From the NCBI GenBank assembly GCA_949358305.1, contig OX442317.1:806001-870000 (forward strand): a stretch of 64,000 bases of DNA. Reading direction: 5' to 3'. This DNA comes from Strigamia acuminata (taxonomy: Eukaryota; Arthropoda; Chilopoda; Geophilomorpha; Linotaeniidae). Each line of letters opens with the position of its first letter. Position 1 is the stretch's first letter. The notes below the pieces were generated by a model. That model was not told the DNA's origin. It did no database searches and was given only the letters and a program-made list of their open reading frames with translations. A program made the translations under genes and the position numbers. This document shows, in pieces, positions 24,963-37,550 of this stretch.

Positions 24963-27900
24963 GAATCAAAATGCATTATCACTAAAAAAAAAAATTGGAA
25001 AAAAAGAAAAAAATTATTCCAAATTCTCCACCCCCGTCGCCACCCGGATACCGTTCCAGCGTTCCAGCGTCGCGCATCGCACAATCAGGTCGTTTCCATT
25101 TTTTATTACTCGCTCATGTAGATGAACAACTCGCCTTGAAAACACACCAAACTTAAAACATTATTAATATATTATTAAACAACTAAAAAGGGGTCACGAA
25201 CCTCATCTACATACCCGATAAGTAAATTTTCATAAGCTTTATAGTTTTAGTCGTTAATTTTCAATTTTTCATGTAATTTCTTTTCTTCTTTTTTTAAAAA
25301 ACATTTCAATTTTTCAAGTTCAATTACAGAGATCAACGTTTCTGTAGGTGCCTTTTTAGCATTCATTCTATTCTATTTTATCTCGCTAAAACAAGGATGG
25401 GAAATCAAGTTTTTCGAGCCACCAGACGGCACCGCTTGTTACTCCTTCGTCAACTGCCATTTCCGCCATCTTTTGCAGTGAATTCACCTTGAATTCACCA
25501 CAAATATTATAAATATTATCTTGTGTGTGTTATATTTTATCCTTTGTGTTCAAATTATTCGCTCATTTCTAGAAGATTTATGAAATTCTTGCCTGGAAAT
25601 GAGAAACGAGCTGCAAACTACAATGTAGTTGATTTCCCATCCTGCATTTAATTCCGTGTATTTTTCCTCGTTGTGCTTTGATAACGATAATTACTTGATT
25701 AATCATTTTCAATTATTTGTCTCGTTTATTACGCTAAATTATTGATGACTCTATTAATGAAAAATGCGGCTAAAATGAATTAAAGAATTTAAAACATGTT
25801 AAAAATTTAGTGCAAATCGATACAAACGGTTGACATTACTATGTTTCACACGTTCACAGGACCAGTGACTTAGAAACTGCCATTAACCCGTTTCCCCTTC
25901 ATGCATTTGAAACGCATTAAAAATAGATGATAAACCTTGTGACATTTTCACTTTCCTACATTTAAAATTTTCAAAAAAGAGCCAACAATTAATTCTGCAC
26001 ACCTTTCAGCACGAAATGGAGGCTAATGCCATTTACAACTAAAAAAATTTCTCTCAAATTTCTTGATAAGCGAAAGCGATAGGAGATTTTCCGGATGTCA
26101 AAACTGCGCAATCGACTTTTCCATCTTCGATTATGCAATCAATCACGTGAATAGCACGTGTCAGTAAAAGCCCCGCTGATTTCTCACTTATTTTCCATAT
26201 TTTTAATAATAAAAAAAAAAAAAAAAAAAAAATGGTGGGGGGTTTTTCGATTTCTCCAATGTGGCAATGACAACACGTGCGATGGAAAATCGTGTTCGGT
26301 TCGTGTAAAAATTGGAACCAGCAGCTACAGACGTTTCCTCAAAGACACGGAATGCGAGACGTCATTTACTCTCCGAGTGCAAAATAAAAATTTCATTTGC
26401 GACGAGGAAACGAGAGGAAAAGTGTTAGAAATCTTTTTTCTTTCTCGTTAAATTTTCATCACTACTTAAAGATTTGACGACTTTTTCTTAAAAAAAAAAA
26501 AAAATTTAAACCTTTAAAATAAAATATTCCAACATTCACAAAACACGACAATCGGACACCGACACGTATACAATTACACGCATTTAATCACTCGTTAAGT
26601 TGAGTGGTACGTGCGGTGCGGTGCAGCCTCACTTTAAGGGGAGCTTTTCCCTGTTACACACTCGAGCGCTATTTGATGGCGCTCTCGGTCCAGTCTTTTC
26701 GCGACTGCTGAATCGTCAATTCATCCACATAAATCAAAGAATTACTCAATTCGACGCACGCACACTCAATTCTGAATTAATTCAACCCAAAAAACAAGAA
26801 TTATTAAAAAAACCGTCTTACGTGATGTGAACGCAACCAGATGGTCCGCACTTCGCGCACGAACTTTACAAATTTATTTCCGACTCTTTAAGTTTCGACA
26901 CTTTTCCTAATTAATGATCCGACGACTAGAAAACACAACCACCTCGCTGACCGCAAACCGAATATTAATCATATCGGACACACGGCAATAAGAAACGCTA
27001 AAGATGACGCGCGACATCATCGATATCGAGTGTTGAGTCGAAGAAAATTCATTTTTCTTTTATATTTTATTAATAATTTTGGATTTGAGCCAAAAACAAA
27101 ACCAAAAAAAAAATCTATTTTTTAAAAAAAAATAAATATTTTTTTCACTCGTGGTGCAAAATTGATTGCGAGTGAATCACTTTAAACGAAGTATATTTTG
27201 TGTTTTGTTATATTTTTTTTTTAGTTTACGAGCAAAAGAATCGATGCAGGGCTCCTTTACAATGGTCAGTTAAAGCTGTTTGACGCTCACTCCATTTGCC
27301 TCGTCAATCGATGCCTTAAGAACGACCTGCTGCTTTATTTTCCTCTCGCTAATTACTAAAACGTTGCACGCCATTTACAATTTGCGACCAAATTCCATCC
27401 TCGTTCATTTATTTCGTATATATAAACCATTCTTATTTCTTCGCACACCCCATTAGCAGCTCCTATGCATTACCATTAATATTCAGCCGAGGATTTTCTA
27501 CTCCATGTTCGAGTTTTTCGACTTTTAGCCCATAAAAAATGATTTTAAAATGCAGATCCGTACGGTGCGCCATTATAACGTGTCTTTTTCCAAAGATGAC
27601 GATCACTCGGTGCCATTTCAGTTGAATAACTTCCTTTTTCCTCGGAGCAAACGGTCAATCAAATCGCAGTAGTGTCCAGGCACCACCTCCGCCGATGATT
27701 GATCAACTTTCCTTCAATTTAAACCTTACACTCGTCCATTTCGCTCGCAGCGGTTCATCAAAAGTTTGAAAATTGATAAACATTCCAGTCATTTGCAGAA
27801 GCCTTATCGATCACTCGCCAAGAATGAGAGATGTTCAGTATACGGTTCCGCGAGTTTTTTTTTTTTTTTTTTTTTTAAATTGCTTTTAAAAGGTATTTTA

Positions 27901-28948
27901 GAAGCGAGAAAGGCAGGATATCCGAGGTGTATAATGTGCATGAATTATAGATCGGTGCGAGACGACTTGCGCGTGGTCCATTCCATTTACTCATCTTTTA
28001 TGTGCCAAATTAAACATTAATTATTTCAAAGAGAAGAGAGAATTTAAGAGCATTACAAGGGCTAGCTGGGGAGATTTTAGCATGAAAAATAGACGAGCAG
28101 GCAACGAGCTAAGCGCAATACAAAGCACAAATGCTTTTTAAACCAAAATACACACGACAGAATGCTCGCGAGAGATTCGTCGGCCCTCTGACGGCAGCAC
28201 GACGCACCAGCGCGCGGCAAACGCAAATGCCAACATTTATCGCCCATTAATTATTTTTTCCATTTCTTCGGCCGTTAAATAGTCGAACAAAAGAATATTA
28301 TCGAATTAAAATAGATGTCGGAAAAAGGTGGAAAACAATCTCGAGTTTCTTCCAATAATCAATAGAAAAAAACTTACAATCTTCAAATAAAATCTCAAGC
28401 GCATTGTCTTATGCAGGTCTGCAGGTCTTATCGTACAGTCACTGCTCAACGATTTACGAGTCAAAGCGTTCTGTAGTAGTCGATTCGATCGACCAATATT
28501 TTCAAACTTCCTTCCCATTCCCACCACGCCTCGCCCGCCTCGCCTCGCCTCGCACAATAGCGCCATCCAGTGACGAATCCACGCTACCTTAATGTCAAAC
28601 ACAATCTCAAATTCCAATTTAAATGTACAATCGACTAAAAACAGATCGATGATTACGTGGAACTGAATCACGTGAATCGAATAATAGCCAGGATCGCAAC
28701 AATCGCTATTCAATTAAGCTCCCGATTGTATCTTGCAACATTTTTTATTATTATTATTTTTATCTCCTCCAATAAGCAGAAATCTCTGAAAACATTCAAC
28801 AACAAAAATTCTACTCAAGGTTAAATGCGTAAACAATAAGACGTATCATTACTTACCTTTACGCAATGTTAAATAATCGTACAGGTATTCAGTAAAGCGT
28901 ATATATATATAAAAAGAAATTCTATTTTGATATTACACAAGCTCCAAA
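24963..28948. other. 4 kb gap between RGS7BP and the dehydrogenase cluster
   Basis: AT-rich with homopolymer runs (26,211-26,231 A, 27,857-27,877 T). I found no exon with both splice signals and family resemblance. The open frames at 26,158-26,451, 26,600-26,830 and 28,306-28,713 (minus) show no domain. 26,560-27,000 is locally richer in CG dinucleotides and could be a promoter. Confidence 0.45.
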
Positions 28949-30323
28949 ATGTCCGAATGGAAGGACAGAGTATGCATAATCACAGGTCACGCGAAATTAG
29001 AATGAAAAATGCAATTCTCTCGCGATAATTTGTCATTTTTTGCATTGTTGTTACAGGTGCAAGCAGTGGAATTGGGGTCGGAATCGCAATTGAATTTGCG
29101 AAACAAGGCTCATCACTGGCCTTGGTCGGTCGGAACGAAAGAAACCTCAACAGCACCGCGGAGAAATGCAGAAAAGCGGGACTTTCTCAACACAAGGTAA
29201 TAATTTTGATTTAAATTTCAAAGTAATTTTTAAAAAAAAATAGATTTTGTGCATCGTTGCCGACCTGAGCGCTGACGACGCCACTGTCAAAGCCATAGTG
29301 ACCAAAACCATCGACAAATTTGGAAAAATCAATGTTTTGGTAAAATAAAATTCAAATTTTTAAAAAAAAAATTCAAATCGAATTTTAGGTGAACAACGCT
29401 GGATTTGGAAAATTTGGTGCACTCGGTGCGATAGACATGAAGGACTACGACGAGATGATGCGCGTCAATGTGCGATCCGTCGTGTACCTTTCTCAAGAGG
29501 CCGTTCCGTATTTGATCAAAACAAAAGGTAAATCGCTCCAATTGCATCCTCATTGTTTCATTTCATTCCTTTTTTTTGCAGGAAACATAGTGAATATCTC
29601 AAGTATCGCCGGCCGCGACGCGGTGAGACCAACTCGATAAAAATCAATATTTCCCATTAAATCGAACCACTATATATTATTTCAGACTCCTCAATTCCTC
29701 GCTTACTGCATGTCGAAAGCCGCCCTCGATCACTTCACATCTTGCGGTGCACAGGGTATGAATACCGACTCCCAAGAATTTTCAATTTCTGCTGCCCCAT
29801 AGCTTCCCCGCACTGCTCTCGCAATAACACGATTGATCATTCACCTGACATTTTTTCGCAACTGAAATAATGATTTTTTTTTCTTTTTCTCCATTAAATT
29901 GGGCGTGGTCGACGTTCCATTGAACTTTTCGTGTGAAATCTTTAGATTTAGCGGCAAAGGGCGTGCGGATCAATTCAATTCGGTAAATCAATAATTGAAA
30001 TTCCTGGTCAAATGTTTTCAATCCAATTTTCAATTTTTAGACCCGGTCCAATCATGACCAAATTTGCTGATAACATGGGCGCCCCGAAGGAAATAATTGA
30101 TCAAGTATTAAATTAATTGTCCAAAAACATTTTTTTCTCTTGCAGAATTAAAATAAAATTCAATTCAAAGGTTATAGGAGTTCATATTTCCAAACATCCT
30201 ATGGGCCGAATTGGTACAATCGAAGAAATAGCTCGGGCAACTCTCTTTATCGCATCGGACGCTTCAGCCTTTACCACCGGTCAAGCAATCGCCGTCGACG
30301 GTGGCGGCAGATCCAACTATTAA
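28949..30323 (+). CDS. Short-chain dehydrogenase/reductase, FabG-like (SDR copy 1)
   Basis: NAD(P)H-dependent oxidoreductase of the classical SDR family; substrate unknown. Exons 28949-28985, 29057-29196, 29244-29339, 29389-29527, 29582-29622, 29686-29755, 29946-29982, 30041-30104, 30171-30323 give 258 residues, typical for the family. Motifs in order: TGASSGIG cofactor loop (about residues 13-20), NNAG (about 92), catalytic Ser in VNISS (about 143), YCMSK (Tyr-x-x-x-Lys, about 158-162), and a C-terminal [12 protein letters not shown] typical of FabG-like members. The start follows a TATA-like stretch at about 28,908. The last acceptor (TTCAAAG|GTT at 30,170) is weak but is the only one that keeps the frame. 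Nine-exon structure is shared with the next two copies. Confidence 0.9.
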
Positions 30324-30429
30324 TTCCCTCTGCAATCTGCAGAAATCAACATATTGCACAATTTGTAGTTTTAGAAATAAAAATAATTATTTAATCTAAA
30401 AAAAAATCTTCCGGCGCTTATCATTTGAC

Positions 30430-30489
30430 CACGTGATTAAAGATTATTGTGCGGCGCAACACAACGAGTGAGCAACTTTGCCGTATAAA
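30430..30489 (+). promoter_or_regulatory. Core promoter of SDR copy 2: E-box and TATA box
   Basis: Palindromic CACGTG at 30,430-30,435 and TATAAA at 30,484-30,489, about 62 bp before the ATG. Both are kept in the duplicated promoter of SDR copy 3, which supports function. Confidence 0.55.
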
Positions 30490-30550
30490 GTAAACTGGGT
30501 CAGCTTTAATAATCTTCTGCCACGATTCTCAAACATTTCTGCGTGTAAGC

Positions 30551-32200
30551 ATGTCCGAGTGGAAAGACAAAGTTGCCATAGTTACAGGTAGATAACATGT
30601 GTAGGTCGCCCAAAGTGCACGCCAGCAGACTTTGCAATATAAATTTCAGGCGGAAGCTCCGGGATCGGCGCCGGCATTGCCGTTGAATTTGCAAAAGTGG
30701 GATGCGCCGTAGCCATCGTGGGCCGCAATGAGAAGAATCTCAAGGACACGGCAGACAAATGCAAATCGTTTGGCCTTCCCAACGAAAAGGTAAATAATTA
30801 TCCAATCCAAAGTATACATTAATTAAAAAAAAGATTCAAACAACAGATATTATGCATCACTGCCGACATGAACAGTGACGACGATGTCAAACTAATTGTG
30901 ACGAAAACGATCAACAAGTTTGCTAAAATTAATGTTCTGGTAACGAACTTAATGACCAATGACCCATTTTCAAGCAGGCTAGTTTTCATTTAATTTCATT
31001 TAATTGCATTTAGGTAAACAATGCAGGGATGAATAAGCTAGGCAGCTTGCCTGCATTAAACATGAAGGACTATGATGAAATCATGAGAGTCAACGTCAGA
31101 TCTGTTGTTTTGCTTTCCCAAGAGGCAACACCTTATTTAATCAAAACAAAAGGTATCAATTATTAAAACTCTATGTTATTTAGCGCATTTTGCATTTCTT
31201 CTTTGTAGGGAATATCGTTAACATTTCAAGCGTAGCTGCTAACGAACGCGTGAGTTTACAAATAACGTTTGCAATGTTTCTTTGACTCTAGTCAATTATT
31301 TTGTCTTAGTGGCCCAATATGGTGACATATTCCATGTCGAAAGCTGCTGTGGATCATTTTACACGATGTACTGCACTTGGTAAAAATTTACAAATAAAAC
31401 GCATTTTGCCAATCCCCAAAGACAAAAAAACTTCCCTGCAGTTCAGCTTTTTAAATCAGTTCCCGAAGAAAAGCACGAGAAATTCGAGTTAGCCAAAAAT
31501 AAAATATTCTGAAACTTTCATATTTGTTTTCAGTCAGCTAAACAGCGGAGACAGGAACTGTGTTTGCAGTTAGTTAATCGGTCGTAAGATGGCACCACTA
31601 TCTCCAAACAGTGACAAACACTCAACGTATAGTAAAATAGTTTGTTCAAAAAAACTGGACCTTTACTGTATGCTGACACTTGAAATTGTGATTAATTTTG
31701 TATTTTGCCATTTACTGAAACACCGAACAAGCCTTAAAACGCTGAACTATAAGAAATTTTTTTGTCCACGGATACATTAATACATTAATTCAAATGACAA
31801 AAATGATAGATCTGGCCCCCAAAGGAGTGAGAATCAACTCAGTGCAGTAAGTAGCATTGGAGTTGAGCGATTATTGGTTCATAAACTTGTGTTATATTTC
31901 AGACCCGGTTTGATCGAGACGCCGATTTTAGACCGTCTTGGATTTACTCCAGAGCAAAAAGCCCAAGTAATTCAACTCAGTCGTCAGTGATCTTGGTCGG
32001 ATATACAAACTGCCATAATCTTTTCGTTTACCCCTTAATCTTAGTTTATGGCTAAAAACAGATACGCACATCCAATGGGACGACTTTGTTCGGTCGAGGA
32101 TATTGGTCGCTCGGTTGTTTTTCTGGCTTCTGATAATTCGTCGTTTACAACCGGGGCAACCCTGACCGTTAACGGCAGCTTTTCTGGCGCACGTATATAG
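30551..32200 (+). CDS. Short-chain dehydrogenase/reductase, FabG-like (SDR copy 2)
   Basis: Exons 30551-30587, 30650-30789, 30847-30939, 31014-31152, 31209-31249, 31310-31379, 31810-31846, 31903-31966, 32045-32200 give 258 residues. Motifs: TGGSSGIG, NNAG, VNISS and YSMSK, all catalytic residues present. It is a diverged paralogue of copy 1 and a close duplicate of copy 3. Intron 6 (430 bp) is longer than the others and carries sequence reused in the downstream broken copies. The C-terminus replaces the usual VDGG by VNGS, and the tail ends GARI. Downstream, within 60 bp, lies sequence equal to the promoter of the secreted-protein gene. Confidence 0.9.
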
Positions 32201-32948
32201 CGGAACAACTACAACTTGTATCAAACATGGACTCGTTTATCATCACCCAAGCCGGAACCTCAATTTTTTGTAGTACAATAAATAATTATAAACTCGTGTG
32301 TTTCAAATTACATTCAGTTGGAATTCCATTTACAAGTTAACAACACACAGGATTAAAAAATTACTGCGTTCGCTTCCCTGCTTGACATTGTGTTATTTTA
32401 CTATACTCTTGTTCGACTCAAAAAGGTGGTCTTTTCCCATTGGCCAAGTTGTATCACTTGTGTAGTGATCCAAAAATACAGAATATAAGCCCAAACACCA
32501 GTAATGCATTACAATGTACAGACATTGTAATCGATTGCCTAGGTAACAGCCAAAATTTCAAATTTGTTTGCTTTACAGACAAAGCAACCAATAAACAGAA
32601 CAAACACGAGTTTTACATTTATATGATATGTGCATGAAACTTTATTTCCTAAATGGAAATAACATTTTATAATAAAATTCAATTAAAATTATATCAATTT
32701 AAATGGTCATAATAATCTAAGAAATAAATAAAAATAAAAACTACTCCTAGTGGTAAGTAATACAGACTGGAGTTAGGAGTAATACGGCTCGGCCAATGGG
32801 AGAAGGCCACCTTTTTGAGTTGAACAAGACAGCGCCCCCTATTTTACCTTTGGATTAAACTTCACTTTAATGTCTACCATATGCAAATGATGTCCGTTTA
32901 TTTCCGATCCATGCACATTTTACAACTTAGTATCCGAACATACTAAAA
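32201..32948. other. Spacer between SDR copy 2 and the secreted-gene relic
   Basis: 32,201-32,358 matches the 5' flank of secreted genes A and B (38,262-38,460 and 41,409-41,614). From there to about 32,935 the match is broken by inserted DNA that includes the TIR element at 32,407-32,829. Confidence 0.6.
32407..32829. mobile_element. Non-autonomous TIR element, superfamily unassigned
   Basis: Inverted ends of about 42 bp with five mismatches: the left starts TCTTGTTCGACTCAAAAAGG, and the right, read inverted, starts TCTTGTTCAACTCAAAAAGG; both continue to a CCCATTGGCC block. The interior is AT-rich and non-coding. No clear target duplication. It interrupts sequence that is continuous in the two other units of the array. 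Confidence 0.75.
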
Positions 32949-33085
32949 ATGAAAATATTTTCAAAACTTGCGTTTATTCTTGTAGTTTTCCACGTCAATT
33001 TTTATTCAATTGCAGCAGAAGAAAACAGATCTAAGGAATGGTTCGCAACCTGCACTCAGGGACAAATACGTACGGCCTCATGCTC
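32949..33085 (+). pseudogene. Relic of the secreted-protein gene
   Basis: Starts with the same signal-peptide exon as genes A and B (ATG AAA ATA TTT TCA..., matching LAFILVVFHVNF). After AEENRSKEWFA it jumps to a short piece of exon 2 (the YGLMLRA region, about 33,065-33,087) and then to SDR sequence. Most of exon 2 is deleted, so no functional product is expected. Confidence 0.8.
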
Positions 33086-33573
33086 AGGGCCAAATCGATA
33101 AAATTCAATGGTTTCCATTAAATCGAACCACTATATATTATTTCAGACTACTCAATTCCTCGCTTACTGCGTCGAAAGCCGCCCTCGATCACTTCACATC
33201 GTGCGGTGCGCGGGGTATGAATACCGACTCCCAAGAGAATTTCCAATTTCTGCTGCTCTTGTAATAACACAATTGATCATTCACTTGTCATTTTTTCGCA
33301 ACTGAAATAATACTTTTTTTTTCTTTCTTTGGGCGTGGTCGACTTTCCATTGAACTTTTCGTGTAAAATCTTTAGATTTAGCGGCAAAGGGCGTGCGGAA
33401 TTAAAATTTAAATCAATTCAAAGGCTCAAACGGTATTGCCAAACATCCTATGGGCCGAATTGGTACAATCGAATAAATAGCTCGGGCAACTCTCTTCATC
33501 GCATCCTGACGCTTCGGGTTTTACCACCGGTCAAGCAATCGCCATCGACAGTGGCCGCAGATCCAACTATTAA
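33086..33573 (+). pseudogene. Broken SDR relic (derived from SDR copy 1, exons 6-9)
   Basis: Matches the SDR copy 1 region from about 29,650 to 30,323. The catalytic exon has lost bases at the Tyr-x-x-x-Lys site (TGC GTC GAA where copy 1 has TGC ATG TCG AAA), exon 7 is joined to exon 9 by deletion of exon 8, and exon 9 has a stop (GAATAAATAG for GAAGAAATAG) and a frameshift. Upstream exons are absent. Confidence 0.88.
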
Positions 33574-33679
33574 TTCCCTCTGCAATCTGCAGAAATCAAT
33601 CCTTTGCACATTTTGTAGTTTTAGAAATAAAAATAATTATGTAATTTTAAAAAAAACCTTCCGGCGCTTATCATTTGAC

Positions 33680-33732
33680 CACGTGATTATCGTGTTGCGC
33701 AACACAACGAGTCAGCAACTTTTCCGTATAAA
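33680..33732 (+). promoter_or_regulatory. Core promoter of SDR copy 3: E-box and TATA box
   Basis: CACGTG at 33,680-33,685 and TATAAA at 33,727-33,732, duplicated from the SDR copy 2 promoter with slight spacing change. Confidence 0.55.
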
Positions 33733-33794
33733 ATAAACTGGGTCAGCAACAACAAATCTTCCGCCACGATTCTCAAACATTTCTGCGTGTAAGC

Positions 33795-35878
33795 ATGTCC
33801 GAGTGGAAAGACAAAGTTGCCATAGTTACAGGTAGATAACATGTGTACGTCGCCCAAAGTGCACTCCAGCAGACTTTGCAATTTAAATTTCAGGCGGAAG
33901 CTCTGGGATCGGCGCTGGCATTGCCGTCGAATTTGCAAAAGTGGGATGCGCCGTAGCCATCGTGGGCCGCAATGAGAAGAATCTCAAGGACACGGCAGAC
34001 AAATGCAAATCGTTCGGCCTTCCCAACGAAAAGGTAAATAATTATCCAATCCAAAGTACACGTTAATTAAAAAAAGATTCAAACAACAGATATTATGCAT
34101 CACAGCCGACATGAACAGTGAAGACGATGTCAAACTAATTGTGACAAAAACGATCAACAAGTTTGCTAAAATTAATGTTCTGGTAATGAAATTAATAACC
34201 AATTTTAATGCACGCATTTTCATTTAAATCCACTCACCATTATATTCATTTAATTGCATTTAATTGCATTTAGGTAAACAATGCAGGGGTAAATAAGATA
34301 GGCGGCTTGCCAGCAATAAACATGAAGGATTATGATGAAATCATGAGAGTCAACGTCAGATCTGTTGTTTTGCTTTCCCAAGAGGCAACACCTTATTTAA
34401 TCAAGACAAAAGGTATCAATTATTAAAGCTGTGTGATATTTAGCGCAGTTTGCATTTCTTCTTTGCAGGGAATATCGTTAACATTTCAAGTGTAATGGCT
34501 AACGAAGGCGTGAGTTTACAAATAACGTTTGCAATGTTTCTTTGAGTCTAGTCAATTATTCTGTTTTAGTGGCCCAATATGGTGGCATATGCCATGTCGA
34601 AGGCTGCTGTGGATCATTTTACACGATGCGCTGCACTTGGTAAATATTTACAAATAAAATGCATTTTGCCAATCCCCAAAGACAAAAAAAACTTCCCTGC
34701 AGTTCAGCTTTTTAAATCGAAAATCAAGTTGGCTAAAAATAAAATATTCCGAAACTTTCATATTTGCTTTCAGTTAGTTAAACAGCGGAGACAGAAACCT
34801 TGTTTCCAGTAAGTACAGTTTGTTCAAAAAAACTAGACCTTTACTGTATGCTGAAAATTCAAATTGTGAATAATTTTGTATTTTGCCATTTGATGAAACA
34901 CCAGACATCTGCTAATTATTGAAAAAAAAAAACTTAAAAAAAATCTGTTTATTATTGAAAAAAAGCACTTATTTTTATTTAATTTTTTTTAAATTTTTTT
35001 TTCTCTTTCAATAATAAACAGATTTTGATTTTGGAGTTCACTAGTCTTTTTTTGCAAAATCATTAAGGTAAAATGAGTAACGTATCTTCTTTAATTTGTT
35101 TATTATTTCCTGCTTGTTTTTTGAGAACAAGGCTATTATCAACCTGTTGATGTCTGGTGTTTCACCTGGTGGCAAACCACGAAATTATTCACTATTTCAA
35201 TTGCCAGCATAATGTTAAGGTCCAGTTGTTTAAAAAACGATTGTACATGGTATGGGGATTAAAAACGCAAAAGCTTAAAGTCGGTTCATCAATTTTCGGT
35301 TTAAATTCAATTAGGTTCGATTCGCCCAAAGTTTGGTTTCAGTTCAGTTTATGGATTGGCCTCACAGTCTCTCAATCTCAATGGTTTTTCACGAACAAGC
35401 CTTAAAACGCTGAACTATAAGAAATTTTTTTTGTCCACGAATACACTCCTACATTAATTCAAATGACAAAAATGATAGATCTGGCCCCCAAAGGAGTGAG
35501 AATCAACTCAGTGCAGTAAGTACTAAGTAGCATTGCAATTGAGCGATTATTGGTTCGTAAATTTGTGTTAAATTTCAGACCCGGTATGATCGAGACGCAG
35601 ATTTACGACCGTCTTGGATTGACTCCAGAGCAAAAAGCCCAAGTAATTCAACTCTCTTGTCCGTGATCTTGGTCGGATATATACAAACTGTCATAATCTT
35701 TTCTTTTACCCCTTAATCTTAGCTTCTTGCTAAAAACAGAAACGCACATCCAATGGGACGAATTGGCTCGGTCGAGGATATTGGTCGCTCGGTTGTTTTT
35801 CTCGCTTCTGATAATTCGTCGTTTACAACCGGGGCAACCCTAACCGTTCACGGCGGCTTTTCTGGCTCAATTGACTAG
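33795..35878 (+). CDS. Short-chain dehydrogenase/reductase, FabG-like (SDR copy 3)
   Basis: Recent duplicate of SDR copy 2. Exons 33795-33831, 33894-34033, 34090-34182, 34274-34412, 34469-34509, 34570-34639, 35479-35515, 35579-35642, 35723-35878 give 258 residues with identical phases and exon lengths. TGGSSGIG, NNAG, VNISS and YAMSK are intact. Differences cluster around the substrate side ([12 protein letters not shown] against MNKLGSLPALNM) and the tail ([10 protein letters not shown]). Intron 6 has grown to 839 bp through two insertions (about 34,893-35,166 and 35,167-35,397). Confidence 0.9.
34893..35166. repeat. Inverted-repeat insertion in SDR copy 3 intron 6
   Basis: Bounded by GAAACACCAGACATC (34,895-34,909) and its perfect inverse (35,149-35,163 region), with a second internal inverted pair (AATCTGTTTATTATTGAAA and its inverse with two changes). 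It is absent from the same intron of SDR copy 2. A shortened copy lies at about 37,720-38,005. Confidence 0.7.
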
Positions 35879-36420
35879 CGCAACAACTACAATTTGTATC
35901 ATACATGGACTCGTTTATCGTCACTCGCACCATTCTATTCAATTCTATTCTAAAAAGTTATTTCATTACCCAAGCCATTTCACCATTGGGACGGTTTTCC
36001 CGTATGGGTATCGGTCCAAAACATTAAATTAAGGGTATCATGAACCAATATACTCATAAAAAGGTATTGGAAGATTGTTATGCTTCTATTTGAAGATGAT
36101 GAACATGGATATTTCAGCAGGAAAATGATTCTAAACACAGACATGTCGATTGCTCAGTGTTCCAAACCCATCACATTTAGGTTTTGACTTGGCCTGCACA
36201 ATCACAAATACAAAATTTTGCTTATCCAACAAAATATTGAAATGTATTGTTCAAATAAACAATTTTTTCTGAAAAAACTAATTTTTTTTTTCTGCTTTTT
36301 TGAATGTGGTGCTAAACTTTTGTCGAGCAAAAATTTGTACACAAACACTAAAAATTACTATTATTAATTAAAATACATGATTTGTTTAAATGTTTTAGCA
36401 TTTTCCAAGGCAGAATTTAA
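35879..36420. other. 3' flank of SDR copy 3
   Basis: AT-rich with no exon. Ends where the Gypsy integrase relic begins. Confidence 0.5.
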
Positions 36421-37184
36421 TGCTAAATTCATATTTTGTATCAGAAAGATGCTGGAGGAAAACGGGATTCGCCACACATTCTCCCCTCCGTATCATCCGC
36501 GACTACGAACGAAGCGGTCGAAGGCTTTGTGAGCACCTTCAAGCGTCAAATGGAGAAATTTACGAACTTACACCTCTCGCTTGCTGATTCCCTCCGTCAA
36601 TTTCTTTTCTCTTATAGAACGAAGCCTCACTCTACGACAAACACGACACCAGCAGAAATTTTTCTGCACCGGACGATGCGAACGCGGCTCCACCTAACCT
36701 TCTCAACCATCGCTTGCTGTCAGATTCGGCTCTTTTGGAAACTTGTAGGCGTTTTGACGTTGGTGACAAGGTTTTTGTGCGGGATTATCGACATTCCGAT
36801 AAGTGGATTCCGGGCATCGTTAAAGAAAGAATTTGATCAACAACGTAGGCTGTGGAAATTGCGTGTGGAGTGCTGTGGTCACATTAAATAGACCAATTGC
36901 GGAAACGTTCGACAATTGGAACGCCACTTCCAATTGAGAGGGATGAGTGCCATTCTGGACCATTCGTAACGCCGCAGAACTCAACTATAGCTCCGCCAAT
37001 TGCTCCTGCTCAATCGCAAGATGGATTCGCTACACCAACTCCGAACGTTCCTCTCGGTCCTACAACTCCGCCATCGCTTCCTCGGCCTCCCCTTCCGCCT
37101 CAACTGCCTCCGCTTGTCACACGCAGTCTACGGCCTCAAAGAAGCAAAAAGCTGACGCAGTTTTTCGGTTTTCCATCAAATTAA
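36420..37184 (+). pseudogene. Ty3/Gypsy retrotransposon relic: integrase C-terminal part
   Basis: Reading across at least two frameshifts gives the end of an integrase core (MLEENGIRHTFSPPYHP, then NEAVEGFVSTFKRQMEKF and RTKPHSTTNTTPAEIF), a VGDKVFVRDYR chromo/GPY-like segment with HIDQLRKR, and a Pro-rich tail ending at stop 37,184. The first frameshift lies within the PYHP/TNEA joint (about 36,499-36,502). Protease, RT and RNase H are missing. Decayed and immobile. Confidence 0.85.
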
Positions 37185-37447
37185 TAACACAGTTCGAGTT
37201 GGTAATTTTTAACTTTATTTAACTTCTTATTACATCGTTAGTTTTAATATTTAACGTTTCATTCATGTAATTCCTCCCCTGGTTAGCTCGCAATTATTGG
37301 GATGTTGGAGTGTTCCAACTCCATCTTGTTTATTTGACTATTTGTGACGCTTACACACCTGTAGGGCCACCTATGCATTTCATGCTAATAAATCAGTTAT
37401 GTTAATTTTGAATGTACAAAATGGCTGCTTATTTCGGACTCCTGTTT
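37185..37447. other. Possible Gypsy LTR remnant
   Basis: The stretch after the integrase relic includes TGTTGGAGTGTTCCAACTCC (37,293-37,312) and an AATAAA (about 37,390), as in an LTR. There is no second copy in the window to prove it. Confidence 0.35.
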
Positions 37448-37550
37448 GCAGAATTAAAATAAAATTGAATTCAAAGGTTATAGGAGCTCATATTGCCAAA
37501 CATCCTATGGGCCGAATTGGTACAATCGAAGAAATAGCTCGAGAAATTTC
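37448..37550 (+). pseudogene. SDR copy 1 fragment (start of last exon)
   Basis: Matches the end of intron 8 and the first part of exon 9 of SDR copy 1 (30,143-30,240), cut off after IEEIAR. Immediately followed by SDR copy 2 intron 6 sequence, so it is a recombination joint. Confidence 0.8.

Noticed and set aside
28306-28713. Minus-strand 135-codon open frame upstream of the SDR cluster
   Set aside because: Hydrophobic and low-complexity translation, with no splice or start context; likely chance.
36436-37184. A Pro-rich single-copy gene
   Set aside because: The Pro-rich tail is continuous with integrase and GPY-like sequence once frameshifts are crossed, so it belongs to the Gypsy relic.
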